Below are positions 34,760-41,306 of a stretch of 46,889 nt of DNA, in pieces. Both the position numbers and the translations under genes were made by a program. The stretch's first letter is position 1, and each line of letters opens with the position of its first letter. The stretch covers positions 1-46,889 of the forward strand of contig CAYJMY010000010.1 in the NCBI GenBank assembly GCA_964371125.1, given 5' to 3'. The notes under the pieces were generated by a model. It had not been told where the DNA came from, searched no databases, and was given only the letters and a program-made list of their open reading frames with translations. The stretch comes from DUSC01 sp964371125 (GTDB lineage: Bacteria; Pseudomonadota; Alphaproteobacteria; Rhizobiales; Rhizobiaceae).

Positions 34760-35734
34760 TTGGACGACCGCTCGAAAGGCCGGGCCGGTCTGGCCGTTCT
34801 GGTCATGCTGGTCACGCCGCTGTTCTTTTCGACCAACCTGATCTTCGGCCGCTTCGTGGTCGACGAGGTGGCGCCGTTCACGCTCGCCTTCCTGCGCTGG
34901 GCATCGGTCGCCGTCGCGCTGTCGCCCTTCCTGCTGCGCGAACGCGGCGTGGCGGCGGCGGTCTTGCGCGGCAGCGCAGCCCTCGTCGCCCTGCTCGGCT
35001 TCCTCGGCATGTGGATCTGCGGGGCGTTGGTCTATCTCGCGCTCGACATGACGACGGCGACCAACGGCACGCTGATCTACACCACCTCCCCCGTCATCAT
35101 CCTGCTCACCGAGGCGATGTTCCGCGGCCGCCGCATCGGCCGCCGCGAGGCGATCGGCTCGGCCGTCGCCTTCGTCGGCGTCGCCGTGATCGTGCTCAGG
35201 GGCGACCTCGACGCGCTGCTCGCGCTCGACGTCAACGCCGGCGACCTGATCTTCGTCGGCACCGCGGTCGCCTGGGCCGTCTACTCGATCCTCTACCGCT
35301 CGCCGCGGCTCGCCGCGCTATCCAACCTCGCGCTGTTTTCCGCCGTCGCCGCCGCCGGGGCGGTCACGCTCCTGCCCTTCGCCGCGGCCGAATTCCTCCA
35401 CGGCGCACCGATGCCGCGCACGGCCTCGGCGTGGGGCGGCATCGCCGGCATCGTCGTCTTCTCCTCGCTGCTCGCCTTCTCCGGCTTCCAGTACGGCGTG
35501 CGCCCCCGCGGGCCGGCGGCGGCGGGCGTCTTCATGTACCTCCTGCCGCCCTACGGCGTCTTCCTCGCCGTCGCCTTCCTCGGCGAAACCTTCCACGCCT
35601 TCCATGCCGCCGGTATCGCGCTGGTCATGGGCGGCATCGCGCTGGCGACGGCCCCGATCGCCTGGCTGCGGCGTCGACGCCTGAGGCCTCAGCCCAGTCG
35701 CCCGAGCGCGGGGAACCATTCCAGCAGCCAGTAG
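34760..35734 (+). CDS. DMT-superfamily (EamA) transporter
   Basis: A 324-residue inner-membrane protein with about ten helices formed by two EamA repeats; members export amino acids, metabolites or drugs. The first repeat includes LFFSTNLIFGRFVVDEVAPF and the second includes LIFVGTAVAWAVYSILYR. The start appears to be TTG 34760, preceded by CAAGGGACGG; no in-frame ATG lies before the first helix except residue 16, which would cut it. The last 46 bases overlap the convergent ccdA gene. Substrate unknown. Confidence 0.88.
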   Translation: MDDRSKGRAGLAVLVMLVTPLFFSTNLIFGRFVVDEVAPFTLAFLRWASVAVALSPFLLRERGVAAAVLRGSAALVALLGFLGMWICGALVYLALDMTTATNGTLIYTTSPVIILLTEAMFRGRRIGRREAIGSAVAFVGVAVIVLRGDLDALLALDVNAGDLIFVGTAVAWAVYSILYRSPRLAALSNLALFSAVAAAGAVTLLPFAAAEFLHGAPMPRTASAWGGIAGIVVFSSLLAFSGFQYGVRPRGPAAAGVFMYLLPPYGVFLAVAFLGETFHAFHAAGIALVMGGIALATAPIAWLRRRRLRPQPSRPSAGNHSSSQ

Positions 35735-36435
35735 GAGAAGCGCGTCATGCTGCCGGTGACGAACAGCAGCCCGGCGACGACCAGCAGGACGCCGATTACC
35801 TTTTCGACGCGGCCGAGATGGACGCGGAATCGCGCCAGGAAGCGCATGAAGGCGCCGGAAAACAGCGCCGCGACGAGGAACGGCAGGCCGAGCCCGAACG
35901 AATAGGCGGCGAGCAGCAGCGCGCCCTCGCCCACCGTTTCGCGCCCGCCGGCCAGCGTCAGGATCGGCCCGAGCACCGGGCCGATGCACGGCGTCCAGCC
36001 AAAGGCGAAGGCGAGCCCCATGACATATGCCGCGACCATGCTCGCCGGCTTGCCCTGGCTTTGGAAGCGCGCCTCGCGCGACAGGATCGGGATGCGCAGC
36101 ACGCCGAGGAAGTTCAGCCCCATGGCGATGATGACGACGCCCGCGGCGATGCCCAGCGGCTCCTGCCAAGCGCGCAGCAGGCCGCCGATGGAGGAAGCCC
36201 CCGCCCCCAGCGCGACGAAGACGGTGGAAAAGCCGAGCACGAAAGCGACCGACGCGCCGACGAGCGCGAGCCGCAAGTGCGGCTTCTCACCGGCGTCCTC
36301 TTCGGCGCGAAAATCGTCGACGGTGACGCCGGCCATGTAGCACAGATAGGGCGGCACCAGCGGCAGCACGCAGGGCGACAGGAACGATAGCGCGCCAGCG
36401 CCTACGGCCGTCAGGTAGCCGACATCGATCGCCAT
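35689..36435 (-). CDS. ccdA: cytochrome c biogenesis protein CcdA
   Basis: Inner-membrane electron carrier of 248 residues that passes reducing equivalents from cytoplasmic thioredoxin to periplasmic thiol proteins needed for cytochrome c maturation. Six hydrophobic helices are visible, with the two conserved cysteine sites ALSFLSPCVLPLVPPYLCYM (helix 1) and FGWTPCIGPVLGPIL (helix 4). No periplasmic thioredoxin or ccm genes are adjacent. It converges on the DMT exporter with a 46-base overlap of coding ends. Confidence 0.93.
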   Translation of the reverse strand: MAIDVGYLTAVGAGALSFLSPCVLPLVPPYLCYMAGVTVDDFRAEEDAGEKPHLRLALVGASVAFVLGFSTVFVALGAGASSIGGLLRAWQEPLGIAAGVVIIAMGLNFLGVLRIPILSREARFQSQGKPASMVAAYVMGLAFAFGWTPCIGPVLGPILTLAGGRETVGEGALLLAAYSFGLGLPFLVAALFSGAFMRFLARFRVHLGRVEKVIGVLLVVAGLLFVTGSMTRFSYWLLEWFPALGRLG

Positions 36436-36734
36436 TCTCTACGTCGCCTCGTCGTTCGTTCCCGGCTTTGCCCGCCGGCGCAATCCCGGCGAGCATATAG
36501 CCGCCGCCGGCGCGACGACCAAATCACCATCGCGTGGCATACCGCCGCGTCACCGCGGGTGACGCCGGTTCGCGTGAGCCAGACAGTCGCCGAATGGATA
36601 AAATTGTTCGAACTATCGAGGGAATGCACGCGACCCCCATGTTAACCACAGGAAAACGCGGATGCGAAAATTGATCTGCATCAATCCTGCCGAAATACCT
36701 GAAATGATAGCTCCACTCCCACTTGGAGGCGGAT
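36436..36734. other. intergenic region with regulatory signals
   Basis: About 300 bases without a gene. An 8-bp perfect inverted repeat (GCGTCACC / GGTGACGC, 36547-36565) has no T tract. From about 36590 the sequence turns A+T richer and holds the FNR/FixK box at 36671-36684 and a possible -10 (TGATAG, 36705-36710) ahead of the small gene at 36735. Confidence 0.6.
36671..36684 (+). promoter_or_regulatory. perfect FNR/FixK box
   Basis: TTGATCTGCATCAA matches the TTGAT-N4-ATCAA consensus of FNR/FixK/Anr regulators at all ten defined positions. If TGATAG at 36705-36710 is the -10 element, transcription would start near 36718 and the box centre would be at about -41, the class II activation position. 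The next gene starts at 36735. Confidence 0.75.
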
Positions 36735-36974
36735 ATGCATACAGACATTGTACTCACCGATATTAACTATACCGACGACACCTATTCATCATCAGTGCGC
36801 TTCAGCATCATGTTGAACGACACGGCCCTGGCGCTGCTCGACACGAACGTTCCGGGCCATGTCGATGACGGCGAAACGTTCCAGGCAACAATGCGGAGCC
36901 GGATTCACGAGATCACGGAACTGCTCGACGACTGGATCAGGCAGGGTCGCCGGATCGTCCGCGCTAACGGATAG
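36735..36974 (+). CDS. small protein of unknown function, probably oxygen-regulated (79 aa)
   Basis: ATG 36735 has GGAGG five bases upstream, which decides it over the in-frame TTG at 36723. The product is acidic and mostly polar, opening MHTDIVLTDINYTDDTYSS, with a predicted strand-rich N-terminal half. An amphipathic C-terminal helix follows (RSRIHEITELLDDWIRQGRR). No signal peptide, membrane segment or cysteine is present. I do not recognise a family. A perfect FNR/FixK box sits at a class II position upstream, so expression under low oxygen is likely. It stands alone, with no operon partner on its strand. Confidence 0.7.
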   Translation: MHTDIVLTDINYTDDTYSSSVRFSIMLNDTALALLDTNVPGHVDDGETFQATMRSRIHEITELLDDWIRQGRRIVRANG

Positions 36975-37165
36975 CCTGGCAGGGACGATGAAAGGTCTGC
37001 TCGCTGTTTCGGCTTCGCCGATCTGCCATCGCAATTTCGCGGGATACAATCAACCCGGGCTAAATCAGGCTTCGAGAACACCGCTTGGCTGCGGACCGTT
37101 CGTTGTCCGGCGGCGGCGTAGCATTCGTCTTCTAGTTAAATTATTGAAACAGCTTGATAATTTGT

Positions 37166-37241
37166 TGGTGAGCGCACTGGGACTCGAACCCAGGACCTAC
37201 TGATTAAAAGTCAGTTGCTCTACCGGCTGAGCTATGCGCTC
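37166..37241 (-). tRNA. tRNA-Lys (anticodon TTT)
   Basis: A 76-base cloverleaf on the minus strand. It has acceptor GAGCGCA paired with TGCGCTC, D arm TAGCTCAGCCGGTAGAGCA, anticodon loop CTTTTAA with anticodon TTT between CTGA and TCAG stem strands, T arm CTGGG TTCGAGT CCCAG, discriminator A and encoded CCA. Confidence 0.97.
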
Positions 37242-37565
37242 CCCGCGGCACGAAGCCCCGGAAAATGCGCCGGACCATAGGGAGACTGGTATCGGCGGTC
37301 AACCGAAAAAGGCGGCGCCGGTTCCAGTCCGAGCGCCGCCGGCCGCCGGGGGGGCGCGCCCCCCGCCCGGGGCCCCCCCCCCGCCCGTGATTTACCGGNN
37401 NNNNNNNNCCCCGGGGGGCGCGCGCCCCCGGACGTCGTCCGACGCCGCGCCATTCATTGCCGGGCGCTCTCCGAAAGCATCCCGCTCCCCTCGCCCGCCG
37501 GGGGAACCATCGCCGCGAGTGACCGTTCCCAAACGAGGGACATCGACAGCAAGAGGACGTCTCCC
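37242..37565. other. intergenic region with extreme G/C tracts and an N gap
   Basis: About 320 bases between tRNA-Lys and the BA14K gene. Between about 37340 and 37436 the sequence is almost pure G and C in long runs (GGGGGGG, CCCCCCCCC) on both sides of ten N at 37399-37408. This looks like low-quality contig ends joined by a scaffold gap. No gene or RNA is recognisable here. Confidence 0.8.
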
Positions 37566-38072
37566 ATGCGAAAATCTCTTTCCAGCCTTTGTGCAACCGC
37601 CCTTTCGGCGGCTCTCTTTCTCGGCGCGGCAGCCCCGCTCGCCACGGCCCAGGCCCTGGTGGTCGACGCGTACGGCAACCCGGTCAGGCTCCAGCCCGAT
37701 CCGCAGCGCGCCGTGACGGTCGACGATGACACCGGCATCGTTCTGGCCCAGTCGGAATGGCGCCGCGACCGTCGCCATCACCGTAGCCATCGCGACTTCC
37801 ACAGGCGCGGCGACAACTACTACTTCAATGGCCATCGCGGCTATCGCCACCATCGTCCTGGCTATCGCGAGTTCAACGGTTGGTGGTTCCCGGCCGCCGC
37901 CTTCATCGCCGGCGCGATCATCACCGGATCGGTGAACCAGGGACACGTGGTGCACGGCGACAGTGCGCATGTCCGCTGGTGCTACGATCGCTATCGGTCC
38001 TATCGCGCCTGGGACAACACGTTCCAGCCCTACAACGGGCCGCGGCGGCAGTGCTACTCGCCGTACGACTGA
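37566..38072 (+). CDS. BA14K family protein
   Basis: A 168-residue exported protein of the BA14K family, named from a 14-kDa immunoreactive Brucella protein and common in Rhizobiales. The signal peptide is MRKSLSSLCATALSAALFLG, with cleavage near ATA-QA. A His/Arg-rich middle (RRDRRHHRSHRDFHRRG, then HRGYRHHRPGYRE) leads to a hydrophobic segment (WWFPAAAFIAGAIITGS) and the C-terminal BA14K motif WCYDRYRSYRAWDNTFQPYN. It is probably periplasmic or membrane-anchored with a lectin-like or structural role. A ribosome-binding site (AAGAGGAC) precedes ATG 37566. Confidence 0.92.
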   Translation: MRKSLSSLCATALSAALFLGAAAPLATAQALVVDAYGNPVRLQPDPQRAVTVDDDTGIVLAQSEWRRDRRHHRSHRDFHRRGDNYYFNGHRGYRHHRPGYREFNGWWFPAAAFIAGAIITGSVNQGHVVHGDSAHVRWCYDRYRSYRAWDNTFQPYNGPRRQCYSPYD

Positions 38073-38079
38073 CCTTTGC

Positions 38080-38105
38080 GCCGGGAGCCTTCGCCGGCTC
38101 CCGGC
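38080..38105. terminator. hairpin between the convergent BA14K gene and glpK
   Basis: GCCGGGAGCC (38080-38089) pairs perfectly with GGCTCCCGGC (38096-38105) across a six-base loop. No clear T tract follows on either side, so it may end transcription weakly or act as an RNA 3'-end structure for both genes. Confidence 0.5.
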
Positions 38106-38122
38106 GACCTCGCCGCGGGGGG

Positions 38123-39613
38123 TCAGTCGCTCAGCGTGCGTCGCACCGCATCCTTCCAGCCGCGGATCTTGCGCTTGCGCTCGGCCTCGCCCATCGACGG
38201 GTCGAACCGGCGGTCGAGCGCCCACGATTGCGAAAACCGGACCATGTCCGGCCACAGTCCGGCCTTCGATCCCGCCAGCCACGCCGCGCCCAACGCCGTC
38301 GTCTCGAGGATGGTCGGCCGGTCGACCGGCGCATCGATGATGTCGGCGAGGCGCTGCATCGTCCAGTCCGAGGCAACCATGCCGCCGTCGACGCGCAGCA
38401 CCGTATCCGTCGCGCCGCCCTTCCAGTCCTTCTTCATCGCCTCGATCAGGTCATAGGTCTGGTAGGCGACCGATTCGAGCGCCGCGCGGGCGAACTCGGC
38501 CGGCCCGGAATTGCGCGTCAGACCGAAGATCGCGCCGCGCGCCTCGGCATCCCAATAGGGCGCGCCGAGCCCGACGAAAGCCGGGACGAGGTAGACGGAT
38601 TGGGTGTCGTCTGCCTTCGCCGCGAGTTCGCCGCTCTGCTCGGCCTTGCCAATCACCTTGATGCCGTCGCGCAGCCACTGCACAGCCGCGCCGGCGATGA
38701 AGATCGAGCCCTCCAGCGCATAGGTGACCTTGCCATCGAGGCGATAGGCGATCGTCGTCAGCAGCCGGTTCTTCGACCGGACCATGTCATCGCCGGTGTT
38801 CAGCACGGCAAAGCAACCGGTGCCGTAGGTCGACTTGACCATGCCGGGCCGGAAGCAGGCCTGACCGATCGTCGCGGCCTGCTGGTCGCCGGCAATGCCG
38901 AGCACGGGAACGGCGGCGCCGAGGATCGCGGGATCGGTGGCGCCGAAATCCGCCGCGCAATCGCGCACCTGCGGCAGCATCCGGCGCGGCACGCGCAGGA
39001 TCGAGAGAAGTTCGTCGTCCCATTCCTGCGTGGCGATGTTGAACAGCAGCGTGCGCGACGCATTGGTCGCGTCGGTCGCATGCACCCTGCGCCCCGTCAG
39101 CCGCCACAGCAGGAAGCAGTCGATCGTGCCGGCAAGCAGTTCGCCAGCCTCCGCCCGCCGCCGGGCGCCCGGAACCTTGTCGAGCAGCCAGGCGATCTTG
39201 GTCCCGGAAAAGTAAGGATCGAGGAGCAGCCCGGTCTTTTTGGTGAAGGCCTTCTCGTATCCCTGCTTTTTCAGCCGCTGGCAGAGGGGAGATGTGCGAC
39301 GGTCCTGCCAGACGATTGCATTGTGGATCGGGGCGCCGGTGGCCTTGTCCCAGATCACGACCGTTTCGCGCTGGTTGGTGATGCCGATCCCGGCGAGTCC
39401 GGAGGCAGGGATGCCGGCCTTGGCGAGCGCGGCCTCAGCCGTGGCGACGACGCTCTTCCAGATGTCCTCGGGATCGTGTTCGACCCATCCCGATTGCGGA
39501 TAGTGCTGTCGGAACTCCTTTTGTCCAACGCCCACCACCCGCATGCCGGCGTCGAAGACGATTGCACGGCTCGATGTCGTGCCCTGGTCGATGGCAAGGA
39601 TATGTCCGCTCAC
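38123..39613 (-). CDS. glpK: glycerol kinase GlpK
   Basis: Phosphorylates glycerol to glycerol-3-phosphate in the cytoplasm, the entry step of glycerol use. The 496-residue FGGY kinase starts GHILAIDQGTTSSRAIVFD, the ATP-binding phosphate-1 motif. It also has SGWVEHDPEDIW, NAIVWQDRRTSPLC, AGDQQAATIGQACF, STYGTGCF and the C-terminal ALGAAWLAGSKAGLW. The start is GTG 39613, with an excellent GGAGGAGG seven to ten bases upstream; reading further up gives an Arg-rich non-coding stretch. It lies 179 bases downstream of glpR and is probably under GlpR control. No glpD or glycerol porin is in the window. Confidence 0.96.
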   Translation of the reverse strand: MSGHILAIDQGTTSSRAIVFDAGMRVVGVGQKEFRQHYPQSGWVEHDPEDIWKSVVATAEAALAKAGIPASGLAGIGITNQRETVVIWDKATGAPIHNAIVWQDRRTSPLCQRLKKQGYEKAFTKKTGLLLDPYFSGTKIAWLLDKVPGARRRAEAGELLAGTIDCFLLWRLTGRRVHATDATNASRTLLFNIATQEWDDELLSILRVPRRMLPQVRDCAADFGATDPAILGAAVPVLGIAGDQQAATIGQACFRPGMVKSTYGTGCFAVLNTGDDMVRSKNRLLTTIAYRLDGKVTYALEGSIFIAGAAVQWLRDGIKVIGKAEQSGELAAKADDTQSVYLVPAFVGLGAPYWDAEARGAIFGLTRNSGPAEFARAALESVAYQTYDLIEAMKKDWKGGATDTVLRVDGGMVASDWTMQRLADIIDAPVDRPTILETTALGAAWLAGSKAGLWPDMVRFSQSWALDRRFDPSMGEAERKRKIRGWKDAVRRTLSD

Positions 39614-39696
39614 CTGGTTCCTCCTCCGGCGTCCCGCTGTTTGTCGATTGCAGCGGCAGCGGCAGGCCCGTTCCCGCCTGCGCGCCAATCCGAACT

Positions 39697-39728
39697 ATTT
39701 CGCGCGAAGAATGAGTATCAAACGAAAT
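39697..39728. promoter_or_regulatory. possible GlpR operator upstream of glpK
   Basis: In the glpR-glpK gap the half-sites ATTTCG (39697-39702) and CGAAAT (39723-39728, within AAACGAAAT) are inverted. The right half shares AACGAAA with the clear palindrome upstream of glpR. This is weaker than the glpR site, with partial symmetry only. Confidence 0.35.
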
Positions 39729-39792
39729 GCCGCGAATCCAGATCGCGGCGCTGCGATCAGCAGTTTCGGCGAAACCGATGCCGGCCCGATCG

Positions 39793-40557
39793 TTACGTTG
39801 CCGCCTCGATGAGATTGACTTCCGCGTCCTCGCAGATCTTGCGGATCGACGGAATTCCGCAACGGTCGGTGATGAACGTGTCGACCTGGGAAAGGTGGGC
39901 GATACGCACGGGCGCCGTCCGCTCGAACTTGGTCGAGTCGGATACCAGGATGACGTGCCGCGCATTGGCGATGATCGCCTGCGCGACCTTCACCTCGCGG
40001 AAGTCGTAGTCCAGCACCGCGCCGTCGTGATCGATCGCGGAGGCGCCGATCACCGCATAATCGACCTTGAACTGCTTGATGAAATCAACCGCCGCCTCGC
40101 CGACGACGCCGCCGTCGGAGCCGCGCACGACGCCGCCGGCGATGACCACTTCGATCGACGGATAGACGCGCATGCGGTTGGCGACGTTGATGTTGTTGGT
40201 GATCACCATCAGGCCGCTGTGGTCGAGCAGCGCCTTGGAGACGGCTTCGGTCGTCGTACCGATGTTGATGAACAGCGAGGCGTTGTCGGGAATCAGCGCC
40301 GCGGCGGCGCGTCCGATCGCCTCCTTCTCATCGGCCGCGATCTTTCGGCGGGCCTCGTACTCGACATTCTCGATGCCCGACGGAAACAGCGCTCCGCCGT
40401 GGATTCGCGTCAGCAGGCGCTGGTCGCAGAGGTCGTTCAGATCCTTGCGGATGGTCTGCGGGGTGACGTTGAAATGCGTGGCGAGGTCGTCGACGAGAAC
40501 GCGCCCCTTTGACTTGGCGATCTCGACGATCTCGGCATGGCGCGGCGAGAGGTAAAT
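39793..40557 (-). CDS. glpR: DeoR-family regulator GlpR, with probable ATT start
   Basis: Repressor of glycerol or glycerol-phosphate genes, 254 residues from the proposed start. The N-terminal helix-turn-helix reads SPRHAEIVEIAKSKGRVLVD, DLATHFNVTPQTIRKDLNDL and RIHGGALFPS. The C-terminal sugar-phosphate-binding domain has NIGTTTEAVSKALLDHSGLM and VDYAVIGASAIDHDGAVLDY. No ATG, GTG or TTG lies at the expected N-terminus. The codon there is ATT (40557-40555), seven bases after GGAGGA, just before YLSPRHAEI. The next upstream in-frame start, GTG 40650, would place the promoter and operator (40573-40616) inside the coding region. It is upstream of glpK on the same strand. Confidence 0.88.
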   Translation of the reverse strand: MYLSPRHAEIVEIAKSKGRVLVDDLATHFNVTPQTIRKDLNDLCDQRLLTRIHGGALFPSGIENVEYEARRKIAADEKEAIGRAAAALIPDNASLFINIGTTTEAVSKALLDHSGLMVITNNINVANRMRVYPSIEVVIAGGVVRGSDGGVVGEAAVDFIKQFKVDYAVIGASAIDHDGAVLDYDFREVKVAQAIIANARHVILVSDSTKFERTAPVRIAHLSQVDTFITDRCGIPSIRKICEDAEVNLIEAAT

Positions 40558-40572
40558 CGGCGTATCCTCCGG

Positions 40573-40601
40573 TTTCGTTTTTCGTCCATACGAAAACGAA
40601 A
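40573..40601. promoter_or_regulatory. GlpR-type palindromic operator in the glpR promoter
   Basis: TTTCGTTTTTCG (40573-40584) and CGAAAACGAAA (40591-40601) form a near-perfect inverted repeat around six bases. On the minus strand a TTGACA (-35, 40616-40611) precedes it, with TCGTAT (40593-40588) as a possible -10 at 17 bases. The palindrome therefore covers the -10 region and transcription start, the usual place for an autorepressor site. Confidence 0.7.
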
Positions 40602-40710
40602 GTCGGTCCCTGTCAATCGATTGTGCAGCCCGTGCCTGCGCCGAAGGCACGCAGCCGGCTAACCGATCGTCGCGGCAAGTCCGGTGATCGCGGCAAACGC
40701 GATTTCGACG

Positions 40711-40748
40711 TCGTCGGCCGTCGATTCGAACTGACCGGCCTGGAAGCG
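40711..40748. repeat. decarboxylase-tail direct repeat, copy 1
   Basis: This 38-base segment codes on the minus strand for the RFQAGQFESTADD region of the truncated decarboxylase. It matches copy 2 (40843-40880) at about 30 of 38 positions in the same orientation. Confidence 0.7.
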
Positions 40749-40842
40749 GATGGCGACGCGGCCGTCGATGCGGGTCTGCGTCAGATAGATGCGCCCGTCG
40801 TCGTTGATCGCGTTCACCAGCGCGAGGTTGTGCGCATCGAGG

Positions 40843-40880
40843 TCGGCCTCGGTCGCCTCGAACTGCCCGACCTGGAAGCG
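40843..40880. repeat. decarboxylase-tail direct repeat, copy 2 (left edge of the insert)
   Basis: This 38-base segment matches the 3' end of the intact decarboxylase gene (42811-42848) at about 33 of 38 positions, in the same orientation. The two copies bracket the low-G+C insert. Confidence 0.75.
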
Positions 40881-41031
40881 CGCCCGTGGAAGAGAACTAT
40901 TCGAATTGCTGCATTTAACTTGAAATACTCTTGTGGAGAAAAGAGAATTTGGCTTATCTTTCAGTCTAGAGCGGTCTTTTTTCAAAAAAACCTGCGTGGC
41001 ACGAGCAGTGCGCCGTTGGGGGGGGGTGGAT

Positions 41032-41289
41032 GTGTTGCGTTTGTTTAGGTTCACCGCAATCGGGTTTGCGGCGCTTTGCTCGGCTGGCTGCTCGAACGGG
41101 CCTGAAGACAGACCCGCCAGGGACGATAAGATTTGCCGGGCCGATGCCGCTCCCACTACTGAATACCTCAAGGACACCAATTGCTACGGCGTGGTGCTGT
41201 TCTGCAACTTTTGCGTCTACGACGGGCAAGGGAAGTTCGAGCGCGAACGGAGTTCGGTGTGCGGCGCCTGCATTGGATTAGATTTCTGA
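41032..41289 (+). CDS. putative Cys-rich lipoprotein of unknown function (85 aa)
   Basis: The frame starts at GTG 41032 or GTG 41026, just after a run of nine G that could serve as ribosome-binding site. The N-terminus (LRLFRFTAIGFAALCSAGCS) is a signal peptide ending in SAGC, a variant lipobox, so a lipid-anchored envelope protein is likely. The mature part is about 66 residues with six more cysteines (KICRAD, NCYGVVLFCNFCVYDG, SVCGACIG), suggesting disulfides or a metal site. I do not recognise a family. The gene after it starts 18 bases downstream, so they form an operon. Base composition is lower in G+C than the surroundings. The G run is an indel risk for the exact start. Confidence 0.6.
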   Translation: MLRLFRFTAIGFAALCSAGCSNGPEDRPARDDKICRADAAPTTEYLKDTNCYGVVLFCNFCVYDGQGKFERERSSVCGACIGLDF

Positions 41290-41306
41290 ACCGAGGGAGA
41301 CTTGAG

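Larger units (their letters stand above)
40659..40887 (-). pseudogene. C-terminal fragment of a PLP-dependent decarboxylase, with a repeated tail
   Basis: The minus strand encodes DLDAHNLALVNAINDDGRIY and DGRVAIRFQAGQFEST, matching the last 70 or so residues of the intact decarboxylase at 42756-44171 (DLDAHNLALLGAINDDGRVY, DGRVAIRFQAGQFDST). Nothing of the PLP-binding core is present. Directly ahead of DLDAHN stands RFQVGQFEATEAD, which is itself a copy of the extreme C-terminal motif, so the tail motif occurs twice in the fragment. Decarboxylase homology stops at the Arg of this RFQ, where the A+T-richer insert begins. Confidence 0.8.

Noticed and set aside
33349..36390. A 1013-residue plus-strand frame spanning glmU, the DMT transporter and ccdA
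   Set aside because: It runs antisense to glmU and ccdA and out of frame with the transporter; composition is that of a shadow frame.
37880..40009. A 709-residue plus-strand frame opposite glpK and part of glpR
   Set aside because: It is antisense to clear, family-matching genes and contains no domain.
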